Source: Armatimonadota bacterium (lineage in GTDB: Bacteria; Armatimonadota; SYMT01). Taken from it: a DNA stretch of 5,023 bases. The stretch lies in NCBI GenBank assembly GCA_020696885.1, contig JAJFMS010000361.1, positions 1-5,023 of the forward strand. Reading direction: 5' to 3'. Below the pieces are notes generated by a model. The model searched no databases and was not told where the DNA came from. It was given only the letters and a program-made list of their open reading frames with translations. A program made the position numbers and the translations under genes. The stretch's first letter is position 1, and each line of letters opens with the position of its first letter. Of this stretch, positions 1 to 5,023 are shown one piece after another.

Positions 1-79
1 GAGGCGGCCTGGAGTGAGCATGTCGCGCCTGCAGAAAAGTCGTCTACTTCGACATACTCTCGGTGGTGAATAATCACCC

Positions 80-85
80 AGGAGG
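80..85 (+). promoter_or_regulatory. Shine-Dalgarno site of the first DUF1501 gene
   Basis: A full AGGAGG sits 5 bases before the ATG at 91, near-ideal spacing for a ribosome binding site, and it fixes that ATG as the start. No convincing promoter hexamers were found in the remaining 79 bases of leader, so the gene may be read from a promoter or operon further left. Confidence 0.8.
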
Positions 86-90
86 CCCGG

Positions 91-1485
91 ATGATTCGGA
101 TCGGGGAGAGCCAGGGTGGAGTATGTCAGGGGCTGACGCGCCGGGAATGGCTGCGCGTGGGTAGCCTCGCGCCCCTTGGGATCTCGCTGGCGGATCTGCT
201 GCTGGCAGGCGACACGCAGGCCGCCACGCGGCCGGTCCGGATAGCGGCCCCCTCGTTCGGGCGGGCGAAGTCGTGCATCATTGCGTTCCTCTTCGGCGCG
301 CCGGCGCACCAGGATTTGTGGGACCTGAAGCCTGACGCCCCTCGGGAAGTGCGCGGGGAGTTCCGACCGATCCGCACTTCCGTGAACGGGATCGAGATCG
401 GGGAGCACCTGCCGCTCACGGCCCAGCAGGCGCACCGGTACAGCATCGTCCGTTCGGTGACCCATCCAGACAACACGCACACGGTGGCGATGCACTACAT
501 GCTCACCGGAGTGCGGCACCGCAACCCGGGCAGCAACCCGCAGAACGAGCCCACCGACTTCCCCTGTTTCGGCGCCGTGGCCCAGCATCAGCTTGCGAGG
601 GTCGGGCCGCTGCCCGCGTCGGTCAGCCTCAATTCTCCGGCTAATCAGGTCTCGGCCAGCAACCACATCTTCCCCGGGTTCTTTGCCGGTTGGCTCGGTA
701 ACCACTCGGACCCGCTGTTCATCAACCAGAACGCCCACGCCGCGGGCTTCCGGCCGTTCGAGACACCGGAGCTGCTAACTCCCCAACGACTGCTGCGGCG
801 GCAGCGGCTGCTCGGGGAGGTTGATCGGCACCGCGAGGCACTCTCGAACCTGGCCGCGGTGCGCTCACTCCGCGACCACCAGGACGCGGCGCTCAACCTG
901 GTGACCGCGCCCGCAGCTCGCCGCGCGTTCGATCTCTCCCTCGAGTCTCCCACCCTCCGTGAGCGCTATGGAAGTTCCGCCTTCGGTCAGGGGTTGCTGC
1001 TGGCGCGGCGGCTGGTGGAGTCCGGTGTGCGGCTGGTGACGGTGAACTGGGCCCGCGACGACGCGTTCTGGGACACCCATGCCCAGAACTTCAAGTCGCT
1101 GAAGGACGACCTGCTGCCGCCGTTCGACCGGGGCTTCTCCGCACTGCTGGAGGACCTGGCGACGCGCGGCCTGCTGGACGAGACGCTGGTGGTGTGCCTG
1201 GGCGAGTTCGGGCGGACACCGGAGATCAACAAGAACGCGGGCCGGGACCATTGGGCGGCGTGCAACTCCGTGGTGCTGGCCGGCGGAGGGATGAAGTCCG
1301 GCTTCGTTTATGGAAAGTCAGACCGGATCGCCGCCTACCCGGACGAGGATCCGGTCACGCCCGAGGAACTGGCCGCGACGATCTACCATGCACTGGGAAT
1401 CGCTCCCGGCACCGAGTTGATGGATCCGCAGGGCCGGCCGGTTCCGCTCTGCACCGCGAACCCGGTAAGGGCATTGTTCGCTTGA
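91..1485 (+). CDS. DUF1501 domain-containing protein with Tat signal
   Basis: This 464-residue protein belongs to the DUF1501 family, which has an alkaline phosphatase/sulfatase-like fold and is greatly expanded in Planctomycetes and relatives; its substrate is unknown. The N-terminus carries a twin-arginine export signal: T16-R17-R18-E19-W20-L21-R22, a hydrophobic stretch at about 26-39, and a small-residue cleavage region near TQAA (42-45). The mature protein is therefore expected outside the cytoplasm. Family landmarks follow in order: FGAPAHQDLWD at 68-78 (a variant of the usual GGPSH-D motif), WDTH at 327-330, GEFGRTP at 371-377 and GRDHW at 384-388. The His and Asp residues of these blocks are the likely metal or active-site positions by analogy with the superfamily. 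The length is full for the family and the C-terminal DPVTPEELAATIYHALGI block is present, so the gene looks intact. DUF1501 genes often follow a DUF1549/DUF1553 cytochrome-type partner; none can be recognised in the 90 bases upstream. It converges with the small minus-strand gene, leaving 24 bases between the two stops. Confidence 0.95.
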   Translation: MIRIGESQGGVCQGLTRREWLRVGSLAPLGISLADLLLAGDTQAATRPVRIAAPSFGRAKSCIIAFLFGAPAHQDLWDLKPDAPREVRGEFRPIRTSVNGIEIGEHLPLTAQQAHRYSIVRSVTHPDNTHTVAMHYMLTGVRHRNPGSNPQNEPTDFPCFGAVAQHQLARVGPLPASVSLNSPANQVSASNHIFPGFFAGWLGNHSDPLFINQNAHAAGFRPFETPELLTPQRLLRRQRLLGEVDRHREALSNLAAVRSLRDHQDAALNLVTAPAARRAFDLSLESPTLRERYGSSAFGQGLLLARRLVESGVRLVTVNWARDDAFWDTHAQNFKSLKDDLLPPFDRGFSALLEDLATRGLLDETLVVCLGEFGRTPEINKNAGRDHWAACNSVVLAGGGMKSGFVYGKSDRIAAYPDEDPVTPEELAATIYHALGIAPGTELMDPQGRPVPLCTANPVRALFA

Positions 1486-1509
1486 ATCAAGAGCCCACCA
1501 TGGCGAGGC

Positions 1510-1824
1510 TCAGGGATCCAGCTTTTCCCAATCGAGAAGCGGTGCCAGGTCTTGGCCACCCAGGAACAGCTCGAAGGCCCGGCATACATCGGCCAGCTTG
1601 ACTGCGTCCGGATCAGCGCCGAAGTGACGGTCTTCTGAGCCATCGCGATACTCAAGCACGTAGGTGTCGTCACTGTCGAGGAGCGCCTGGACGTAGTGTT
1701 CCTCGGCGGTCGCGAGGATCAGGAATTCTTCCTGGTCGAGATTCTGGAGCGCCTTGACAATCGCTTCGAGGTTGGGACTTTCGATCACCTGATCGTCGTT
1801 GATATTTAGAGTCATCGTGATCAC
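1510..1824 (-). CDS. Small acidic protein of unknown function
   Basis: The gene encodes about 104 residues and I do not recognise it with confidence. The protein is acidic, has no signal peptide or membrane segment, and looks like a compact alpha/beta domain: a short N-terminal strand, a helix (LEAIVKALQNL), strand EEFLILAT, strand YVQALL, strand TYVLEYRDGSEDRHF, then helix VCRAFELFLGG and an end at DWEKLDP. The pattern of LEYRDG followed by H-F, a late helix and a terminal Trp-Glu resembles small uncharacterised proteins of planctomycetes and actinobacteria, some compared with Imm1-type immunity proteins; that link is tentative. The longest reading starts at a GTG (1824); an in-frame ATG at 1815 gives 101 residues. 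Neither has a clear Shine-Dalgarno site, so the start is uncertain. It lies 74 bases downstream of the oxidoreductase on the same strand and could be its operon tail. GC is about 58% over 1561-1800, clearly below the neighbours, which may mean separate acquisition or weaker codon selection. Confidence 0.75.
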   Translation of the reverse strand: MITMTLNINDDQVIESPNLEAIVKALQNLDQEEFLILATAEEHYVQALLDSDDTYVLEYRDGSEDRHFGADPDAVKLADVCRAFELFLGGQDLAPLLDWEKLDP

Positions 1825-1898
1825 AACTGGGTAGGTGTCGGACAGGAGCTCAGGTCGCCGGAAACCGGCTGTCGCTCAAGGTCGTGCGTTGACGGCGG

Positions 1899-3989
1899 CT
1901 AGCCCTGCGCGAGCGGAGCCACCTCCACTAGGTTCCCGTGGAACGTCGCGCCGCCAGCGTAATCCGCCAGCTCGTCGCTGGTGGTCCAGTTGGCGCCGCG
2001 CCCGTCCGTCGCGTGCTGGCTCCACCAGACGGTGGGACAGAATACGGAGCCGATGCCTACGGTGGCTGCCACCTTCGCTCGTGCCCGGAAGCTGCCGCGA
2101 TCGTTGCGGATCTCCACCCAAACGCCGTCTTCAATGCCTCGCGGCCCCGCATCCTCCGGATGGATCTCCAGCGAAGGATCGCCGTGCCGCTTGCGTAGCG
2201 CCGGCACGTTCCCGAAGCTGCTGTTCAGGAAGTAGTGGCTGGCGGCGCTCACCATCTGCAGGGGGAAGCGGCGCGCCTGCTCCGGCTTTGCCTCGCGGCT
2301 CTCGCTGTCCGGCTCCCAGTGGGGAAGCGGGTCGTGCCCGGCATCCGCGAGCTGTTGGCTGAACAGCTCCACCTTCCCGGACGGAGTGCGGAACCGGCCG
2401 GATGCGAACGGGACCATCGGCCGGGGATAGTTGAGGCGGCAGTTGCCGTCTTCGAGCAGCTTCTCCCAGGTGACCCCGGCTACCGGCGAGCCTCCCTCGG
2501 CCAGCGCCGCCTGGATGATCTCTTCCGCGCTCTGCTCGAACGCCGCATCCGTATAGCCCATCCGCGCGGCCAGGAGTTGGGAGACTTCCCAGTTGCTCCT
2601 GGCTTCGCCCAGCGGCGCCATTGCGGGGCGGTTGAGCGAGAGATAGAGGTGCCCGTACGCCTTGTTCAGATCCCAATGCTCGAACTGGGAAGTCGCCGGG
2701 AGCACGATGTCCGCGTATTTGGCGGTGTCCGTGAGGAACAGCTCGTGGACGACGGTGAAGAGGTCGGGCCGCGACAACCCTTCCAGCACCCGCCGAGAAT
2801 TCGGCGCCACTGCCGCCGGGTTGCTGTTGAAGACGTAGAGCGCGTGAACCGGCGGCTCTGCATCCAGCAGCGCCGCGCCGATCCGGTTCATGTTGATGAC
2901 GCGGGGCTCCGGGTTGGGGCTCGCGGCGGCCAACTCCTGCGGGCACACGACATTGCCGGGAAACGCCCAATAGCCGCCGGTGCTGTACAAGATGCCGCCG
3001 CCGGATTTACCATAGTCGCCCACCAGCGCCGGCAGGGCAGCGAGGGCGCGGATCGTGTTGCCCCCGTTGCTGTGGCGCTGGAGGCCCATCGAGGTCCGGA
3101 TGAGCGCCGGGCGGGTGGTTCCGTACTCCCGCGCCAGGGTCACGATCTGCTCCACGGGAAGCCCGGTCAGCTCGGACGCCAGCGACGGCGGCATCTCCAG
3201 CGCCCGGGAACGGAGCGCCTCCAGGCCCACGGTGTGCTCGCCGGCCCACGCCTCGTCGACCAGTCCCTCCGTGAGCAACACGTGCATCATCGCGAGGGCG
3301 AGGGCAGCATCTGACCCGGGTCTTGGGGTAAGATGCACGTCTGCCCGCGTCGCGGTGAGGGAGCGGTGCGGATCGATCAGGTAAACGCGGGCGCCTCGCC
3401 GCCGGGCCTCGTCCAGCCAGGGGATGAAGTGAGGATGCGTGCTGGCGGGGTTCGTGCCCCACAAGAGTACCAGCCGGCTATCGACCACGCTTTCCGGGTC
3501 GGTGCCGAAGCTGCCGCCCACGGTAACGCGAAGGGCCTCAGTGCCCGCTACGGAGCAGATGGTGCGGTCCAGGCCGGAGGCGCCCATCCGCGTCCAGAGC
3601 CGGGCGTTGCACACGGCGTTCTGAACCAGCCCCAGCGTACCGGAATAGCTGTAAGGCAGGATCGACTCCGGCCCATGCTCGGCGATGAGCGACTTCCAGC
3701 GGGAAGTGACTTCGTCCAGCGCTTCGTCCCAGGAGATCTGCTCGAACCGGCCTTCGCCCTTCTCGCCGACGCGGCGCAGCGGATGACGCAGGCGCTCCGG
3801 ATGCAGCACGAAGTCGAGATACCGGTTTACCTTCGTGCAGAGCCAGCCCCGCGTGTAGGGATGGTCGGCATCGCCTTCGATCTTGACCGGCGTGCCGGCG
3901 TCATCGAGGGTGACTACCCACCCGCAGGTGTCCGGGCAGTTATGGGGGCAGGCGCCTTTGATCTGCATCACTTCTCTGTTCGCGGTCAT
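1899..3989 (-). CDS. Molybdopterin-dependent oxidoreductase (MopB/DMSO reductase superfamily)
   Basis: This is a 696-residue catalytic subunit of the bis-MGD molybdenum/tungsten enzyme superfamily (COG0243-like). The N-terminal 4Fe-4S domain has C14-x3-C18-x3-C22 and C51, followed by K53, which matches the lysine bridging cluster and pterin in formate dehydrogenases. The catalytic core carries DRTICSVAG at 141-149, where C145 aligns with the selenocysteine of E. coli FdhF and is the likely metal ligand. Further landmarks are WGTNP (177-181), a PALIRTSMGLQRHSNGGNT segment, and HELFLTDTAKYADIVLPAT (415-433). The molydopterin dinucleotide-binding domain fills about 575-690. There is no Tat signal, so a cytoplasmic enzyme is inferred. 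Substrate is unknown: members of this branch are mostly uncharacterised, and formate dehydrogenase or an oxyanion/thiosulfate-type reductase cannot be told apart here. The ATG at 3989 shares one base with the stop of the upstream nuclease gene (TAATG), implying translational coupling. A longer in-frame reading from 4076 would overlap that gene by 88 bases with a low-complexity Arg-rich leader and is rejected. An ATG at 3968, preceded by purine-rich AGAGAAG, is a second possible start (689 residues). No electron-transfer subunit or FdhD-like chaperone is adjacent. Confidence 0.93.
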   Translation of the reverse strand: MTANREVMQIKGACPHNCPDTCGWVVTLDDAGTPVKIEGDADHPYTRGWLCTKVNRYLDFVLHPERLRHPLRRVGEKGEGRFEQISWDEALDEVTSRWKSLIAEHGPESILPYSYSGTLGLVQNAVCNARLWTRMGASGLDRTICSVAGTEALRVTVGGSFGTDPESVVDSRLVLLWGTNPASTHPHFIPWLDEARRRGARVYLIDPHRSLTATRADVHLTPRPGSDAALALAMMHVLLTEGLVDEAWAGEHTVGLEALRSRALEMPPSLASELTGLPVEQIVTLAREYGTTRPALIRTSMGLQRHSNGGNTIRALAALPALVGDYGKSGGGILYSTGGYWAFPGNVVCPQELAAASPNPEPRVINMNRIGAALLDAEPPVHALYVFNSNPAAVAPNSRRVLEGLSRPDLFTVVHELFLTDTAKYADIVLPATSQFEHWDLNKAYGHLYLSLNRPAMAPLGEARSNWEVSQLLAARMGYTDAAFEQSAEEIIQAALAEGGSPVAGVTWEKLLEDGNCRLNYPRPMVPFASGRFRTPSGKVELFSQQLADAGHDPLPHWEPDSESREAKPEQARRFPLQMVSAASHYFLNSSFGNVPALRKRHGDPSLEIHPEDAGPRGIEDGVWVEIRNDRGSFRARAKVAATVGIGSVFCPTVWWSQHATDGRGANWTTSDELADYAGGATFHGNLVEVAPLAQG

Positions 3990-4231
3990 TAGGAGAGCAG
4001 CTCGTCCCAGCTCTCGACGTCCAGGACCCGCTCCACCAGTCGCTCGAGTTGTTCGGCGTTGCGCCCGTCGAGCCATTGCTCGATCCGGCTGGAGGGTGGT
4101 CCGAACCGCTTGCGAGCGACTGCCAGGAGAATCATCCTGGCTTCCTCAGCTTTGCCTTCGGCTTTGCCTTCGGCCCTGCCGCGCTGTCGGCCTTCCTCCA
4201 GGATGGCCTGGTAGGTGAGGGACTCTTCCAT
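3989..4231 (-). CDS. Candidate internal gene: C-terminal 80 residues of the Rpn-like protein
   Basis: An in-frame ATG at 4231 (M213 of the long protein) has AAGGAG at 4245-4240, 8 bases upstream: a much better ribosome binding site than the one for the full-length gene. A TATATT hexamer at 4297-4292 could be a -10 box, with only a poor -35 match (CTGCGA) 17 bases before it. The product would begin MEESLTYQAILEEG and contain the charged GKAEGKAE helix and the DUF4351-like C-terminal domain, without the nuclease core. A further internal ATG at 4135, with GAGGAAG five bases upstream, would give 48 residues. In E. coli, rpn genes are reported to encode such a short intragenic antitoxin that inhibits the long nuclease. 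Both signals also encode ordinary amino acids of the long protein, so chance is a real alternative. Confidence 0.3.
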   Translation of the reverse strand: MEESLTYQAILEEGRQRGRAEGKAEGKAEEARMILLAVARKRFGPPSSRIEQWLDGRNAEQLERLVERVLDVESWDELLS

Positions 4232-4867
4232 TGCCCGGACTCCTTGTATGAGCGACGCGGTCACTTCCGGAGGGTACCGCAGCCCCATGAGAATATACGC
4301 TGAGGTCCAGAGATTCGCAGCCTCGGCAGGTGCTGCTTCGGCGCTGATCCGCCGCTCCATTTCCCGAATCACGTCCGGCAACGCCGCTGGCGCCACGCTG
4401 GAGATGGGCGCCAGCGGGAGCGTCCCGAGTCCTCCGGCGAGGAGCCGATCCACGGGCTCCTGCCAGACCCGAAGGACTTCGTACTCGAACCGGAGGTAGT
4501 TTTCTCCGGTGATGTGGTGCTGGAGGAGGGAGCCGGTGAGCTGCGGGTGGTCGGCTTCGGGCCGGAGCAAGATCGCGATGCTCCGCACCGGAATCCCATG
4601 CCGATGGGTGAGGAGAACGCTGTACCGGAGGATCCGGTGCGGCAGCGACGGATCGCGGCTCGCCTGGAGCTCGAAGTGTGCGAGCCAGGATGCAGGGCCG
4701 GTGACGCGAATTACCTTATCCGCTGCTGACGTGACGGTTGCCAGGTCCGCATCGACGATCGACACGGACGAGTGGCGACCAAGCCCGGCCCAGTCGAGCC
4801 AGCCGGCGGGGTCGGCTTCGAGCAGGTATTTCGTGGTAACGTCGTAGGGCTTGGTATCGCGTCGCAT
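3989..4867 (-). CDS. Rpn-family PD-(D/E)XK putative nuclease
   Basis: This 292-residue protein matches the pattern of Rpn/transposase-like (YhgA-type) proteins common in planctomycetes. The opening, DTKPYDVTTKYLLEADP (residues 4-20), is typical. The probable catalytic set of the PD-(D/E)XK fold is D50 (in AADK) with E66-x-Q68 (in HFELQ), followed by RILRYSVLLTHRHGIPVRS, a core region of the fold. The middle, about 120-212, is mostly helical. An E/K/R-rich charged helix with GRAEGKAEGKAEEAR repeats (about 226-244) leads into a small C-terminal domain like DUF4351 (KRFGPPSSRIEQWL to the end). E. coli Rpn proteins are DNA endonucleases that promote RecA-independent recombination, and some act in phage defence; activity here is inferred. 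The ATG at 4867 is the only start in the frame before an in-frame stop at 4913-4915; its nearest Shine-Dalgarno-like GGAGAA is rather far, about 14 bases upstream. The stop overlaps the oxidoreductase ATG. It is divergent from the DUF1501 gene at 4951. No terminal inverted repeats are visible, so it is not presented as a mobile element. Confidence 0.85.
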   Translation of the reverse strand: MRRDTKPYDVTTKYLLEADPAGWLDWAGLGRHSSVSIVDADLATVTSAADKVIRVTGPASWLAHFELQASRDPSLPHRILRYSVLLTHRHGIPVRSIAILLRPEADHPQLTGSLLQHHITGENYLRFEYEVLRVWQEPVDRLLAGGLGTLPLAPISSVAPAALPDVIREMERRISAEAAPAEAANLWTSAYILMGLRYPPEVTASLIQGVRAMEESLTYQAILEEGRQRGRAEGKAEGKAEEARMILLAVARKRFGPPSSRIEQWLDGRNAEQLERLVERVLDVESWDELLS

Positions 4868-4950
4868 CGGGGATGGTCGTTCTCCGGGTGCAACTTCGAG
4901 GCGGGGTGGGTGTCATACCTCCGTCGAACACTTCTTGGGTACGCGTGTCG
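4868..4950. promoter_or_regulatory. Divergent intergenic region between Rpn-like and second DUF1501 genes
   Basis: These 83 bases lie between two head-to-head genes and must hold the start signals of the minus-strand block and possibly of the DUF1501 gene at 4951. I see no clear -35/-10 pairs and no palindromic operator. The plus-strand ATG at 4951 lacks a Shine-Dalgarno site, and the minus-strand one has only a distant GGAGAA. The regulatory call rests on gene geometry alone. Confidence 0.4.
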
Positions 4951-5023
4951 ATGCTGACCATTCTTGGCGAACCATCTCGGCTTTATGACGGACTCACCCG
5001 GCGTGAGGTGCTGCGCGTCGGCG
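4951..5023 (+). CDS. DUF1501 domain-containing protein, N-terminal fragment cut by window end
   Basis: The ATG at 4951 opens a frame that runs off the window after 24 codons plus one base. The residues start MLTILGEPSRLYDG and continue into GLTRREVLRVG, nearly the same as GLTRREWLRVG at 14-24 of the complete DUF1501 protein on the left. The T-R-R-E-V-L-R block is a twin-arginine export motif in the place and context typical of planctomycete DUF1501 proteins, many of which begin with an M-L-x-I-L/P-G type leader and a D-G-x-T/S-R-R motif. The rest of the gene is unseen, so whether it is intact cannot be judged. No good ribosome binding site precedes the ATG; an in-frame GTG at 4945 is a minor alternative. 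It is divergent from the Rpn-like gene. Confidence 0.8.
   Translation, partial: MLTILGEPSRLYDGLTRREVLRVG

Noticed and set aside
18..90. Plus-strand third frame reading a CRAC-like segment then YFDILSVVNNHPGG
   Set aside because: It has no start codon with a binding site, follows a stop at 15-17, and runs out of frame into the DUF1501 gene; no family resemblance could be supported.
1484..1494. CTTGA-A-TCAAG inverted repeat between the convergent stops
   Set aside because: Arms of five bases around a single-base centre cannot fold as a terminator hairpin, and no T-run follows.
1857..1869. GCCGG-AAA-CCGGC hairpin between the oxidoreductase and the small gene
   Set aside because: Only a 5-bp stem with a 3-base loop and no T-tract on either strand; too weak to call a terminator.
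2235..3314. Open plus-strand frame of 359 codons opposite the oxidoreductase gene
   Set aside because: It is antisense to a well-supported conserved gene, is rich in Arg/Gly/Ala/Pro as expected for a GC-rich shadow frame, and shows no recognisable domain.
3333..3992. Open plus-strand frame of 219 codons opposite the oxidoreductase N-terminal half
   Set aside because: Antisense shadow with no family resemblance and no ribosome binding site of note; long open frames are common opposite GC-rich genes.
3990..4076. 29-residue N-terminal extension of the oxidoreductase from an ATG at 4076
   Set aside because: It lies wholly inside the nuclease coding region and is Arg/Ala/Gly-rich; the family N-terminus begins shortly before the first cysteine, as from the ATG at 3989.
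4141..4195. Repeated gccttcggc-type units
   Set aside because: They encode the GRAEGKAEGKAEEAR charged helix typical of the C-terminal part of Rpn-like proteins, so they are coding repeats rather than a separate repeat array.
4716..4961. Minus-strand frame with a GGAGG close to an ATG near 4917
   Set aside because: GGAGG is only one base from that ATG, the frame overlaps the real nuclease start out of frame, and the product is a low-complexity Arg/Pro/Thr-rich shadow.

Overview
The window is GC-rich, with hand-counted 60-base blocks mostly 65-73% GC. It reads as chromosomal DNA from a planctomycete-like bacterium, perhaps a Gemmata/Isosphaera-type lineage; Acidobacteria or Verrucomicrobia are possible alternatives. 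The evidence is a complete DUF1501 protein with a twin-arginine signal, the start of a second DUF1501 gene at the right edge, and a Rpn/PD-(D/E)XK-type protein of the kind that is abundant in these genomes. No rRNA, tRNA, CRISPR array, insertion sequence or phage gene was seen.

Layout, left to right. Bases 1-90 hold the leader of the first gene, with a strong AGGAGG ribosome binding site; no gene end could be assigned there. Bases 91-1485 (+) encode a Tat-exported DUF1501 protein of the alkaline-phosphatase/sulfatase-like fold. It converges, 24 bases apart, with a block of three minus-strand genes. In transcription order (right to left) these are a Rpn-family putative nuclease (4867-3989), a molybdopterin/4Fe-4S oxidoreductase whose ATG overlaps the nuclease stop codon in TAATG (3989-1899), and a small acidic protein of unknown function (1824-1510) in DNA of lower GC. 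A divergent 83-base spacer (4868-4950) separates the nuclease gene from a second plus-strand DUF1501 gene (from 4951), cut off by the window end after 24 codons.

How they may work together. The two DUF1501 genes are paralogues on the same strand, and the three-gene minus block lies inverted between them. The nuclease and oxidoreductase are probably co-transcribed and translationally coupled, but no shared pathway is evident. The oxidoreductase is a single cytoplasmic-type catalytic subunit with no electron-transfer partner in the window.

The most interesting signal lies inside the nuclease gene. An in-frame ATG at 4231 has a strong AAGGAG site 8 bases upstream and a TATATT box further up. 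It would encode only the 80-residue C-terminal part. This resembles the gene-within-gene (long toxin, short antitoxin) arrangement reported for E. coli rpn genes. It is a prediction from sequence only.
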